Assembly (NCBI GenBank): GCA_045809745.1
Contig: JBJMXE010000009.1
Coordinates: forward strand, 1-21,167
Origin: DATFCK01 sp045809745
GTDB taxonomy: Bacteria; Verrucomicrobiota; Verrucomicrobiia; Chthoniobacterales; UBA10450
Length of the DNA: 21,167 nt
Reading direction: 5' to 3'
Positions 12,692-21,167 of this stretch are shown in pieces. Below the pieces are notes generated by a model. The model saw only the letters and a program-made list of their open reading frames with translations. It was not told where the DNA came from and did not search any database. The position numbers and the translations under genes were made by a program. Each line of letters starts with the position of its first letter. Position 1 is the first letter of the stretch.

Positions 12692-14832
12692 TTCACCTGC
12701 CAGTCTTCGATCAGCTTGTTAGGGATCTCTTTCAAAAATCGCGAGGGTCGTTGGAAAATATCGCCGTAACCGGCGTTCAATCGCATGTGCGGATAACTGA
12801 GATACAGCTCATCGCGAGCACGCGTGACCGCGACGTAAAACAATCTGCGCTCTTCCTCGAGATCCTGTCGCCGATCTAACGATCGCGAGCTCGGGAACAT
12901 TCCGTCCGTAAGCCAGATCACAAAGACCGTGTGGAACTCCAACCCCTTGGCCTGGTGGACACTGGAAAGGCTCACCGCCTCCTTCTCGGCAGTCTGGTTA
13001 GGCGCGGCTTCAGCGTCAACATTGCTGATCAACGCCAGCTGCGACAAAAATTCGTTCAGATCTTTGAACTGACGCGCGAACGCCGCCAACTGATTCAGAT
13101 CTTCCCGGCGTAGCTCATAGTTCGTGAAATTCACCTTGGCGTAGTCGTCGTAAATTGCTTCGACGATCGACGTGATCATTTCCGAAGGCGGGTTCGGCCG
13201 GCCGTCGGGGGCGATCTCATCCATCGTGTGGGCCAGCTGTTCCCACGATTTTCTGGAACGCGGCCCCACGCTCATGCCGCGGAGAATCTTGCCAAAGCTC
13301 CCGTTGTAGCCGGAGATGCCAGTCCGGCTCGGACCGGCGACCCCGGCTGGCGTTTCAGTTATTGCTATCTCGGAATCGGCGGGGTCCGAGACCGAATCAT
13401 TAGAACCGGGGTCACCGACCCCGGCTACAATGGCAGAATCCGAATCGCCGGCTACAGCACCCCCCGCGATGACTGCCTCGTCCCAATCGCGCCAGAGATT
13501 GTCAGCAGTGCGATTTCCAACTCCGGGCAATAGTTTCACCATTCGTTTGAAGGCGACTTCGTCGCGGGGATTAGCGACCAGCCGAAGAAACGCGGTTACG
13601 TCTTTGATATGCGCCTGCTCAAAGAAACGAATTCCGCTGGTGATCTGGTAAGGAATACCGCGACGGGACAGTTCGAGTTGCAGCTCAATTGCGTGATAGT
13701 GGGCGCGATACAGCACCGCGATGTCGTTCAGGTCAACATCCTCATCCCGCAGCTCGAGAATTCGTTGGGCCACGAATTGCGCTTGTTCCGACCCATCATT
13801 CAGCGCTACCACTGCCGGCCGGACCCCCTGTGATTCTCGCGTGGGACTGAGATTCTTTTGAAACTGATCGACGTTTGTCGCAATCGCCGCGTTGGCGACG
13901 TGTAGAATCTCCGGAACGCTCCGGTAGTTCATCTCGATCTTGAACACCTGCGCTTCGGGGTAACGCTTCGGGAACTCGAGGATGTTCTGGAAATTGGCGC
14001 CCCGCCACGAGTAGATGGATTGCGCGTCATCACCGACGACCATCACGTTCCGGTGGTCCCGTCCGAGCGTATCGATCAGGTCGGCCTGTATCTTGTTGGT
14101 GTCCTGATATTCATCGACCAGGATGAACTGAAACTGCCGCCGGTAGAACGACGCGATCCCCTCGTGCTCCTTCAACATTCGTAAGGTTTTTTCCAGCAGA
14201 TCATCGAAATCCATCGAGTTCGTCGCCTTCTTTTTCTTCTCGTAACGGGCGTGGACCTCCCGAATTTTCTCCAGAAGCGGAAGGAAATAAGGAAAACGCT
14301 CCGCCAGCAGCTCCTCCATGGGGCATTCGGTGTTGATCACGAAACTGAAGATTTCGGCCAGCACGTCGCCTTTCGGGAACCGCAACTCTTTCGGGTCGAT
14401 GCGCAGATCGGCTACTACCGTGTTGATCAGGTCCTTCTGATCTTCGCGGTCCATGATGCTGAAGCCGCTGCCGTAACCGAGCGCGGTGCCGTGGCGACGG
14501 AGCATCCGGTTACCGATTGAGTGAAAGGTTCCGCCCCAGATTCCGGTCGCGTCGAACGGCAGCAGATTGGAAACCCGATCCAGCATCTGGCGCGCTGCCT
14601 TATTGGTGAACGTAAGAAGCAGAATGTTGCGCGGATCAATGCCGTTCTCGAGCAGGTAAGCGACCCGATAGGTCAGAGTGCGCGTCTTACCCGATCCCGC
14701 ACCCGCAATAATCAACATCGGACCAGGCGACGCAGTCACCGCCGCGAGCTGCTGTTCGTTCAGCTCGGCAGGGTAATCGATGTGAATCGAGGTGGAGCTG
14801 GAGGGGCGATGTAAGGTGTATTCCCGTGACAT
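12682..14832 (-). CDS. UvrD/PcrA-like superfamily 1 DNA helicase with a repeat-encoded insert
   Basis: An ATP-dependent 3'-5' DNA helicase of the UvrD/PcrA/Rep group, acting in repair and in clearing replication forks. The 716 residues carry the SF1A motifs: Q motif LNEQQLAAV (24-32), Walker A AGAGSGKT (43-50), Ia LLTFTNKAA, GTFHSIG and VDEYQDTN (motif II, 239-246). These are followed by VVGDDAQSIYSWRG (III), EMNYRS (IV), SSVHQAKGLEFHTVFV (V) and LFYVAVTRARDELYL (VI). Residues about 455-510 are an extra Gly/Ala/Ser/Asp-rich stretch within the 2B region, encoded by REP-like palindromes and still in frame. No C-terminal Tudor-like tail is seen. ATG 14832 has no Shine-Dalgarno sequence. Whether it is UvrD, PcrA or Rep proper is not decidable here. 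Confidence 0.93.
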   Translation of the reverse strand: MSREYTLHRPSSSTSIHIDYPAELNEQQLAAVTASPGPMLIIAGAGSGKTRTLTYRVAYLLENGIDPRNILLLTFTNKAARQMLDRVSNLLPFDATGIWGGTFHSIGNRMLRRHGTALGYGSGFSIMDREDQKDLINTVVADLRIDPKELRFPKGDVLAEIFSFVINTECPMEELLAERFPYFLPLLEKIREVHARYEKKKKATNSMDFDDLLEKTLRMLKEHEGIASFYRRQFQFILVDEYQDTNKIQADLIDTLGRDHRNVMVVGDDAQSIYSWRGANFQNILEFPKRYPEAQVFKIEMNYRSVPEILHVANAAIATNVDQFQKNLSPTRESQGVRPAVVALNDGSEQAQFVAQRILELRDEDVDLNDIAVLYRAHYHAIELQLELSRRGIPYQITSGIRFFEQAHIKDVTAFLRLVANPRDEVAFKRMVKLLPGVGNRTADNLWRDWDEAVIAGGAVAGDSDSAIVAGVGDPGSNDSVSDPADSEIAITETPAGVAGPSRTGISGYNGSFGKILRGMSVGPRSRKSWEQLAHTMDEIAPDGRPNPPSEMITSIVEAIYDDYAKVNFTNYELRREDLNQLAAFARQFKDLNEFLSQLALISNVDAEAAPNQTAEKEAVSLSSVHQAKGLEFHTVFVIWLTDGMFPSSRSLDRRQDLEEERRLFYVAVTRARDELYLSYPHMRLNAGYGDIFQRPSRFLKEIPNKLIEDWQVKRA
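13304..13457. repeat. REPIN-like inverted pair of GTAG palindromes inside the helicase gene
   Basis: TTGTAGCCGG on the plus strand (13304-13313) faces TTGTAGCCGG on the minus strand (13430-13421). The minus copy continues as the perfect hairpin CCGGGGTC-GGT-GACCCCGG (13424-13406). The plus copy is followed by a less perfect palindrome ending in AGTCCGGCTCGGACC. A third head, CTGTAGCCGG, lies on the minus strand at 13457-13448. Inverted GTAG hairpins about 100 bp apart are the established form of REPINs. Together they add about 51 in-frame codons to the helicase. Confidence 0.6.
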
Positions 14833-14839
14833 GAAAAGT

Positions 14840-14860
14840 GCCAGTCCGGCTCGGACCTAC
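14840..14860 (-). repeat. REP-like palindrome upstream of the helicase gene
   Basis: On the minus strand GTAG (14860-14857) is followed by GTCCG-AGC-CGGAC (14856-14844). The 18 bases from 14840 to 14857 are identical to 13318-13335 inside the helicase insert, in the same orientation, linking the two as one repeat family. It lies 8-28 bp upstream of the helicase start codon. Confidence 0.55.
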
Positions 14861-14953
14861 GCTGCTGTTGGCTGTTCGGCTGTTCAACGGGAATTTACGG
14901 ATCGAATCGTGAATCTTATGGAGCTAATTCCGACGGGATGTCCAGGAATCGCC

Positions 14954-14975
14954 GCGACAGACTGAGCCCTGTCGC
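14954..14975 (-). terminator. Hairpin downstream of pbpC
   Basis: GCGACAG (14954-14960) pairs with CTGTCGC (14969-14975) across an 8-nt loop, 22 bp beyond the pbpC stop. There is no T-run. It may be a weak terminator or another intergenic palindrome. The remaining DNA between pbpC and the helicase holds only three loose iterations of CTGTTSG at 14864-14887. Confidence 0.35.
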
Positions 14976-14996
14976 TCGCCATGCCAGGACGACAGC

Positions 14997-17429
14997 TTAA
15001 CGAATCGTTATCGAACTGGTGCCGGACCGGCCGTGATCATCGAGCGCGATGATTTCGTGATCGCCGGTATTACATTTCCACGAGACCACTTCCGTGGCCG
15101 CTGCTTTGGCTATCAGCGCGTTACCGTCAAACCAGTACACCGCGCGAACATCGGCTTCGACCTTGGCGCGTAACGGGACCGTGGCTGAACTAGCGAGGAA
15201 AACTTCGTGGCGCGCTCCACCTGCCGGCGGGAGAATTTCCGGAATCCGACCCTCACGCCCCACCACGTCTGAGCTTGTTCCAGGAACGAATGGTGGCGGA
15301 ATTCGGCGCGCCAACCCGGCGCGTTCGAACAACGCTTGTAGTTCGCCGGGCCAAAACTCGTAGACGTCGCGCCGAAGCTGCCTTGTTCCATCATCCACCG
15401 CTACGCGCAACCCCGTTGCAACGTCTACCAACACTTCCCGGTGGATATCGCACGTTCTGATCGGCGACACTCCCGGGATGAACCAACCCTTGATCCGTTG
15501 AGGGCAATAGGTGTGCGGCAGATCGCCCGATACCGCGCATAGATCGATCTGCTTGAGATTAGCGCCGGGCGGCGGCAAATGCGGTTGGGTCGGCTCGGGC
15601 CACATCGCGCGCAAGCTGTCGATGATTTGAAACAGGAGTGGCCCAGCAGCGGTGCGCCCTACGAAAGCCGGACTACCGCGCCCGTCGAAATTGCCAACCC
15701 AAACCGCAACCACATAATGGTCGAATACGGCCACCGACCAGGCGTCGCGAAATCCGTGAGACGTTCCGGTTTTCCAAAACACCGGGGTGTCGGTGACGCC
15801 ATCGCTACAATTCAGTTCTGGTCGCGGCACGTTCCGTAACATCTCCAGCGTTAAAAAGGAACTCTCGGGACTGAGGACCCGCTGCCCGTGCCGGACTAAC
15901 GGATCGCTCGTCGTTCGACGCAACGGCCTCAGTTCACCGTTATTCGCAAGCATCGCATACAATCGTACCAGATCCTGCATCGACACCTCGGCACCGCCGA
16001 GCGGTAAGGCCAGTCCATAAAATCCACTCGGCCTCGGTAGCGAAACACCCGCTGTTCGCAGAAATTCGTAAAGTGTCGGATGTGACAATTGCGATGCGAG
16101 GAGCACTGCCGGCAGGTTCCGGCTCCTGGCCAGCGCGTCCGACGCACGAATAGGTCCCAGAAAGTCACGGTCGAAGTTTTCAGGATTGTATTGTCCGAAA
16201 CTCCGCGGCGCATCCGGAAGAATGGATGAAGGATGAATAAGACCCTGCTCCATCGCCAGTGCGTAAACGAATGGCTTCAGAGTAGAACCAGGAGAACGGA
16301 GGCTCCGTGTTCCATCTACCTGTCCATGAATAGTGATGTTTCGGAAATCGGCCGATCCGGCCTGGACCACGACGTCCATCGATCGCGTGTCCACCACCAA
16401 AGCCGCGGCATTTTCGATTCCCCGGCTTCGGCTAACGGCGATGTAATCACGGATCCGTTTCTCGACCACCAGCTGCCGCGACAAGTCGAGCGTCGTTAGG
16501 ATCACGTTCGTTTTCGAGCTTTCGAGAACCTGCTGGACGAAATGAGGCGCGACAAGATCCCGGCTGGTTTCGATTCGGGCACTGAACTCAGTTGCCGGCA
16601 AGCTCGAGTAAATCGCCCGATCAGTTCGGCGATAAGCATTCTCCTGCGCTTTATTGAGCGAAGGGTTGCCGTGATCCGCCGACAACGCCCGACGAGTCGG
16701 GCTTTGTGGAATCACGCTCAAGGCCATCGCCTCGAGTCCCGTTAGGCGGGCAGCCGGCTTGCCGAAATACATCTCGCCAGCCGCTCCGGCGCCTTCGATG
16801 TTACGGCCATAAGGAGCAAGATTCAGGTAGGCTTCCAGGATCTCGTCTTTCGAATAATGCCGCTCCAGCTGAAGCGCTCGTATCACTTGAACGAGTTTGC
16901 CCGATAAGCTGCGCGTCTGGAGATGAAACCGCAGCCGCGCGACCTGCATCGTTATAGTTGAGCCGCCAGCGATGATGCGTCGCGATTGAACGAATTGAAC
17001 CGCACATCGCACCAGCGACAGCGGGTTGATTCCCGGATGCTGGCCATAATGTTTGTCTTCGTATTGCAGCGTCGCTCGAATTAACTCCGGTGAAATATCA
17101 TGCAGAGACGTTCTGATCCGAAACTTCTGATCTGCGCTAAGCGTCAGCCTGAGAAGCTTCCCGTTTCGATCACGAACGCATTGCGAGAAAGTAATCCCAT
17201 CCAGCAGCGGTGGCTTGGGCGTGGCCAGCCAAACAGTGCCCGCGAGTCCGACTACAGCGATGCCCGTTCGCAAAACCCGAGCGCGGTGCTCTGGGGCGCA
17301 CGCCCGTCTCCGGCGTTGGTTTCGGCGTTTCACCGAAACATGCTTCAGAGAGAAAAGTTCGCGAAAGCGAGACGCTTTCACCCACGCCCGAAACGGGCGT
17401 GCTCTCCAGAAATCCAGATGGGCGCTCAT
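14997..17429 (-). CDS. pbpC: Penicillin-binding protein 1C (bifunctional transglycosylase/transpeptidase)
   Basis: PBP1C is a class A peptidoglycan synthase anchored in the inner membrane. The 810 residues show a basic cytoplasmic tail, one membrane segment (about 55-70) and a GT51 domain with Glu124 in YEDKHYGQHPGI, AGGSTITMQVARL and EILEAYLNLAPYGRNIEG. The transpeptidase follows, with Ser382-TL-Lys385 in SPGSTLKPF, SRN (436-438) and KTGT (553-556). A C-terminal BiPBP_C-type beta domain covers about 720-810. All catalytic residues are present. The start overlaps the alpha-2-macroglobulin stop as ATGA, the same pairing as E. coli yfhM-pbpC. Residues 10-44 are encoded by a palindromic repeat. 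The role is likely cell-wall repair. Confidence 0.95.
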   Translation of the reverse strand: MSAHLDFWRARPFRAWVKASRFRELFSLKHVSVKRRNQRRRRACAPEHRARVLRTGIAVVGLAGTVWLATPKPPLLDGITFSQCVRDRNGKLLRLTLSADQKFRIRTSLHDISPELIRATLQYEDKHYGQHPGINPLSLVRCAVQFVQSRRIIAGGSTITMQVARLRFHLQTRSLSGKLVQVIRALQLERHYSKDEILEAYLNLAPYGRNIEGAGAAGEMYFGKPAARLTGLEAMALSVIPQSPTRRALSADHGNPSLNKAQENAYRRTDRAIYSSLPATEFSARIETSRDLVAPHFVQQVLESSKTNVILTTLDLSRQLVVEKRIRDYIAVSRSRGIENAAALVVDTRSMDVVVQAGSADFRNITIHGQVDGTRSLRSPGSTLKPFVYALAMEQGLIHPSSILPDAPRSFGQYNPENFDRDFLGPIRASDALARSRNLPAVLLASQLSHPTLYEFLRTAGVSLPRPSGFYGLALPLGGAEVSMQDLVRLYAMLANNGELRPLRRTTSDPLVRHGQRVLSPESSFLTLEMLRNVPRPELNCSDGVTDTPVFWKTGTSHGFRDAWSVAVFDHYVVAVWVGNFDGRGSPAFVGRTAAGPLLFQIIDSLRAMWPEPTQPHLPPPGANLKQIDLCAVSGDLPHTYCPQRIKGWFIPGVSPIRTCDIHREVLVDVATGLRVAVDDGTRQLRRDVYEFWPGELQALFERAGLARRIPPPFVPGTSSDVVGREGRIPEILPPAGGARHEVFLASSATVPLRAKVEADVRAVYWFDGNALIAKAAATEVVSWKCNTGDHEIIALDDHGRSGTSSITIR
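17298..17402. repeat. 105-bp inverted-repeat element inside the 5' end of pbpC
   Basis: The ends 17298-17320 and 17380-17402 are inverted copies matching at 20 of 23 positions, each starting GCACGCCCGT. Smaller palindromes are packed inside: CACGCCCG-AAA-CGGGCGTG (17383-17401), GAAAGCG-AGA-CGCTTTC and TTTCGG with CCGAAA. The length is exactly 35 codons, so the frame is kept. GTGCTCT occurs at 17286-17292 and again at 17399-17405 and might be a target duplication, but it overlaps one arm. Confidence 0.6.
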
Positions 17430-20400
17430 TCAACGACCGTGATTTTTCCACCGACTCCCGATGCTTTGATCTTGCGGTCGTACATCGATTCCGCGAACAC
17501 CGGCGGCACCACAAACTTTCCCCGGTTGCACGATTTGATCGTGTAATCGATATCCAGCCCAGCTACCGGTACCGTGGCGAAGAAAACAACCCGATCTTCA
17601 CGCACGTCGACATAATCTGCTCCCATCCTGGAACATGGTCCCGTCCGCGCTGAAGAATCCACCACCTCGAACCCACCCGGCAGAAGATCAATGATCGCCA
17701 CATTCGTGATCGGCTGATGCTTGAGGCTTCGTACGTGCAACCGGACCCGGACCGGTTCGCCCAAATGTGTCTCCGCCGCCAGCTCGTTGTTTTTGCCCAA
17801 CAACTCGCGGTAAATCTCGAGCCCATCGGTTACCGCATGATCAGGCGCTTTGCGATCGAATGCAGATTCAGCCAGTTGGTAAAAGACGCCCGGCCCGCTG
17901 CCTTGCCGGTTGGCATTGAATCGAATCGCGGCCGCACCTGGCAAACAGTCTGAGCGCAACAAGACTTTCGTTCCGGCCGCCAGTCGGACTTCCGATTTGT
18001 CGCGACGTAATTCTGTGATGCTCAGCGCCGGTGGATTCTCTGCGATAGCTTGCGAGTAGGCTTTCAATGCCTTTACTGCGTAGGCCGCCGACAGGGTGTT
18101 GAACTCGTCGGCACCGATTGCCTGCACAATTCGTTCGAATTGTTGCCCTGACATTTTTCGCAGTCGGGCGGGGAACTCGCTGGCCAGCACGGCCACATAT
18201 TGCGAATCGCTCCCGAGCGGCTGACAGAAATCATCACCAGTCCGCCTGGCCGGCTGTTCCAACCGATACGATCCGATCAGTTTTTCTGCTTCGCTGTTCT
18301 TGTGCAGCAGATGAAGCGCACCCGCGATATAAACACCCGTTAGGTCGTCCTGCCAGTGATCGCGTTCGTTCTTCTCCAGATAATCCTGAAGGTTCAGGAT
18401 GTAATTGGTTGTGATCACTCCTTCACGGCTAAGAATGTAAATGGCGTAAGCGACGGTTCGCGCTTCGCCGAGACCCGCCGGCTGTCGTGCTGCCATCTTC
18501 TGCAGGTTCCGTAAACCACTCGCGAACATGTCGGCCGGCGGAGGAAATCCGGCAGCTTTGGCGTCACTCAGGAAATCCATCACATAGGCGGAGATGAAGC
18601 TGATATGATCGTCGGGCTCGGGGATCCAATAGCCGAATCCCCCCTGATCATTCTGACGTCTGCGCAGAACCCCAAAAGTGTATTCCAGCTGCTTATTTAC
18701 CTCAGTGCGGCTGAGACCAAAATCCGCCTCATCGGCCAGCATCAAGCGGCAGAATGCACCGCTAGTGATTTGTTCACTGCAACCATAGGGAAAGTTCTTG
18801 AGGTAAACATCCAGACCTCGGGCCAGCCCGATCGGTAATGCGGAGATCGTACTATCGAGCTTGTGAAACTCGTCATACGTCGCACGCGATATCGGAACTT
18901 CCTCGCTGCCATGGGTAAACAGACCGCTCCGGACCTCGGTTACATACGGCACCGCGGGCCGGATGCTCAGAGTGGCGCGTCGTTTCGCTTCCTGGCCGCT
19001 GGTTCGGGCCACAAACGCGATTTCCGCATTGCCGAGTTTGTCGTTCACCCGAAAACGGAACACCACGCTCTGCTCTCGTCCTTCGGAAATGACGGTTTTC
19101 TTATCGGCCGGGCCAATAATGGTTAACCGTTCGTTAGGCTTGGCCGATACTTCGACTTCCGCGTTCTGGCCGGATTTTTCCACATTATTCGCCACCGTGA
19201 CGCCCGTCTCGAATTCATCCCCTGGCGCCGCCAGCACTGGAACACTCGGGGTGATTACAAACGGACCGCTGACCAGTGTTTTCCGCTCAGCCGCACCGAC
19301 GGTGTCATCGCTCACGGCCACCGCCATCAAGCGGAGCGTGCCATCGAAATAGTCGGGCACGTCATAAACAACCTCGCGCTTTTCAGGCCCGGCCTCGATG
19401 ATTCCCGACCAGAAGACCACCGGTTTATCGGTGATTCGCCTAAACGGATTCAGTTTTTGGACATCTCCCCCACCGCCATATGCCGATGCCGAACGAAGTA
19501 GCGAAAATTCCGGGATGATCAGATCAACAATCTGAGCCGTTTCCACTCGCAACGCGCATTTGCGGAAGAAGAACGCGAGCGGATCCGGAGTTTCGAAATT
19601 GGTGACCTGAAGAATGCCTTCGTCCACCGCAAAAATGACGACCCGCGAGGGTCGGTCAGCGAGATAACTGATCCGCAGTTTGGCGCCCGGCTTCGCCTTG
19701 CTCGGGCAATCGACCTGGAGATTCAGGCGCCGCTTTTCGCGATTGGCGGTGAATGGAACAACGCCATAGCTCAACGGACTAACGAATACCTCCTTGGAAT
19801 CCAAAGATCGGACGAACGCGACGTTCACGTAGCCACTCCCTTCGAAGTTGGCCGGCACCCGAATGTGCTGAACGCTGCTGGCGCTATCGGCGTGAAACCA
19901 CTCCTGCGCATAAACGCGATCGCGTTCTATGGTAATCAATCCGTTACCGGTATACGGAGCGGTTATACTGATCGCGATATCATCGCCGCTGTTGTACTCT
20001 GCGTGGTCCAGCTTTATCTGGAGCTCCGCGTTCTTCTCCAGCGCACGATTCGCGCGGCCGATTCCGACAACGGAATACTCTAGTTTGCACAGCCGGCGAT
20101 TCTGATCGTCGCGCAGTTCGAATACGTAATTGCCCGGTTCATCGGTGGGCACTGCATAGCGCGATCCATTGGCCGATATGGATATGGATTCGGATTTTGC
20201 CGTGCGCTCTTTGAGCACGGATTCGTAGGCATAATTTCCGTTGTCCTGTTTCGTGAGCACAGACACGTATTCCTGCGCGATGATGTTGACCGTGATGTTC
20301 TCCAGCGCGATCCGATGCAGACGCGGATCGACCGCTACCAGATCGATGACCCGCGCTTTGTTGAGCTCGACGTAACGCAGGTCACCGTCTGGTTTGCATC

Positions 20401-21167
20401 CGACCACATAGGGCAGGGTTGAAACCAGGGTCTCCACCATGGTGGTAACGCTTCGACCTCCTTCGGCCTCGAACCCTTCGGAAATGAACCGCATCGAATA
20501 GGTGGCATCACGAAACCGGTCCAGTTGCAGATCGAATTGTGTCTCCCCTTTGTCATCCGTGTGCTTTTCGCCCAGGTCAATCGTGTGCTCTTGATGCAGA
20601 CCGCGGCTGCTGCCTAACGGATCGAAAAACAGATAATTCGGAAATTCGGCGAAACGGAATGCGCTGGGAACGAGTTCCAACCGCGCGGTTACGCGTCGAT
20701 CAGTGGCGGGCGTCCCATAGAGGTTTGCTAGCGAGATGAATGCCTCTACGGTCTTCGGATCAATCCAACCGGAGGCCGCCTCGGGCGATAAGCGGCTTTG
20801 AATCCGCAGCCGGTCGGGCAGGAACTCTTTTACATTTGCCGTCGTACTGCCCAACAGTGTTCCGCGTTTGTTATTCCTAGTGAGGTAAACGTTGAAAGTG
20901 TACAGGCCGGTTGGGGATTCGCCGGCGGTGGTGTAGCCAAACTCGGCAAACGCGCCCTCCGGCAGACTAATTTTTTTGGTCTGAACTGAATGGCCCCGCG
21001 CGTCCAGAACCTCGGTTTCAATTGGCAGGCCTTTGAGCTGGCCAGCCCAGTTCCGCTGTTTCACCACCAGTCCAACGTGAATTTCATCTCCCGGCCGATA
21101 GATCCCTCTCTCGGTGAAAACAAACGCGTCCAGATTCTCCGGCAGAACGTTTTCAATCCCATCCACA
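17426..21167 (-). CDS. Bacterial alpha-2-macroglobulin (YfhM-like), N-terminus cut by window edge
   Basis: Bacterial alpha-2-macroglobulins are large periplasmic, usually lipid-anchored, protease traps. Cleavage of a bait region exposes a thioester that captures the attacking protease. About 1246 residues are present. FVFTERGIYRPGDEIHVGLV near the start is the typical macroglobulin-domain motif. Further beta domains follow, then DEGILQVTNFETPDPLAFFF. The thioester motif Cys-Ser-Glu-Gln (residue 796 of this part, positions 18781-18770) lies in FPYGCSEQITSG, so the thioester should form. An alpha/alpha-toroid region follows (with NDQGGFGYWIPEPDDHIS), then the C-terminal beta domain. Full members have about 1500-1900 residues, so the signal peptide and first domains are outside the window. 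It overlaps pbpC by 4 bp, so the two are co-expressed. Confidence 0.95.
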   Translation of the reverse strand, partial: VDGIENVLPENLDAFVFTERGIYRPGDEIHVGLVVKQRNWAGQLKGLPIETEVLDARGHSVQTKKISLPEGAFAEFGYTTAGESPTGLYTFNVYLTRNNKRGTLLGSTTANVKEFLPDRLRIQSRLSPEAASGWIDPKTVEAFISLANLYGTPATDRRVTARLELVPSAFRFAEFPNYLFFDPLGSSRGLHQEHTIDLGEKHTDDKGETQFDLQLDRFRDATYSMRFISEGFEAEGGRSVTTMVETLVSTLPYVVGCKPDGDLRYVELNKARVIDLVAVDPRLHRIALENITVNIIAQEYVSVLTKQDNGNYAYESVLKERTAKSESISISANGSRYAVPTDEPGNYVFELRDDQNRRLCKLEYSVVGIGRANRALEKNAELQIKLDHAEYNSGDDIAISITAPYTGNGLITIERDRVYAQEWFHADSASSVQHIRVPANFEGSGYVNVAFVRSLDSKEVFVSPLSYGVVPFTANREKRRLNLQVDCPSKAKPGAKLRISYLADRPSRVVIFAVDEGILQVTNFETPDPLAFFFRKCALRVETAQIVDLIIPEFSLLRSASAYGGGGDVQKLNPFRRITDKPVVFWSGIIEAGPEKREVVYDVPDYFDGTLRLMAVAVSDDTVGAAERKTLVSGPFVITPSVPVLAAPGDEFETGVTVANNVEKSGQNAEVEVSAKPNERLTIIGPADKKTVISEGREQSVVFRFRVNDKLGNAEIAFVARTSGQEAKRRATLSIRPAVPYVTEVRSGLFTHGSEEVPISRATYDEFHKLDSTISALPIGLARGLDVYLKNFPYGCSEQITSGAFCRLMLADEADFGLSRTEVNKQLEYTFGVLRRRQNDQGGFGYWIPEPDDHISFISAYVMDFLSDAKAAGFPPPADMFASGLRNLQKMAARQPAGLGEARTVAYAIYILSREGVITTNYILNLQDYLEKNERDHWQDDLTGVYIAGALHLLHKNSEAEKLIGSYRLEQPARRTGDDFCQPLGSDSQYVAVLASEFPARLRKMSGQQFERIVQAIGADEFNTLSAAYAVKALKAYSQAIAENPPALSITELRRDKSEVRLAAGTKVLLRSDCLPGAAAIRFNANRQGSGPGVFYQLAESAFDRKAPDHAVTDGLEIYRELLGKNNELAAETHLGEPVRVRLHVRSLKHQPITNVAIIDLLPGGFEVVDSSARTGPCSRMGADYVDVREDRVVFFATVPVAGLDIDYTIKSCNRGKFVVPPVFAESMYDRKIKASGVGGKITVVE

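Overview
The window is a GC-rich bacterial chromosome segment made mostly of housekeeping genes. It is intact apart from genes cut at both edges: trpC at the left and an alpha-2-macroglobulin gene at the right. Few start codons have a clear Shine-Dalgarno sequence. Coiled-coil membrane proteins, GxxExxY-family genes with repeats at their ends, and many short palindromic repeats suggest an environmental, probably soil or sediment, bacterium. A Verrucomicrobiota (Chthoniobacterales-like) source is my best guess. It rests on general impression, since no rRNA or marker-gene comparison was possible.

Layout. Positions 1-507 (-) hold the 5' part of trpC. Divergent from it is an NAPE-PLD/UlaG-like metallo-beta-lactamase-fold hydrolase (581-1507 +), then tRNA-Thr(CGT) (1711-1783 +) and an acyltransferase-3 membrane protein (2060-3322 +). 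Next is a compact minus-strand block read from 6132 down to 3379: two small coiled-coil proteins each with a C-terminal membrane anchor, then gatC and gatA, which overlap by ATGA. A decayed GxxExxY element lies at 6241-6593. It is followed by rlmI-like (-), divergent purC (+), mdh (-) and malQ (-). A second, open GxxExxY element occupies 12185-12627. Then come a UvrD/PcrA helicase (-), and pbpC (-) overlapped by the alpha-2-macroglobulin gene (-), the periplasmic defence/peptidoglycan-repair pair known from E. coli yfhM-pbpC.

The most unusual content is repetitive DNA. (1) Two separate GxxExxY (PDDEXK_3 nuclease-like) loci each sit inside an inverted repeat of about 30 bp. The repeat sequences of the two loci differ, and in one locus the gene's start and stop codons lie inside the repeats. 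This looks like a minimal nuclease-only cassette. (2) Several short palindromes carry the GTAG head known from REP elements. One supplies the stop codon of gatA, one lies in the rlmI leader, and an inverted pair (REPIN-like) is read in frame inside the helicase. (3) A different 105-bp inverted-repeat element encodes exactly 35 codons of the cytoplasmic tail of PbpC. Other intergenic palindromes lie at 9025-9114 and 10270-10392.

Functionally the genes serve amino-acid and purine synthesis (trpC, purC), the TCA cycle (mdh), glycogen/maltodextrin use (malQ), Asn/Gln-tRNA amidation (gatCA, with no gatB in view), rRNA methylation, DNA repair and envelope maintenance. I see no CRISPR array, phage gene, transposase gene or classical defence operon.
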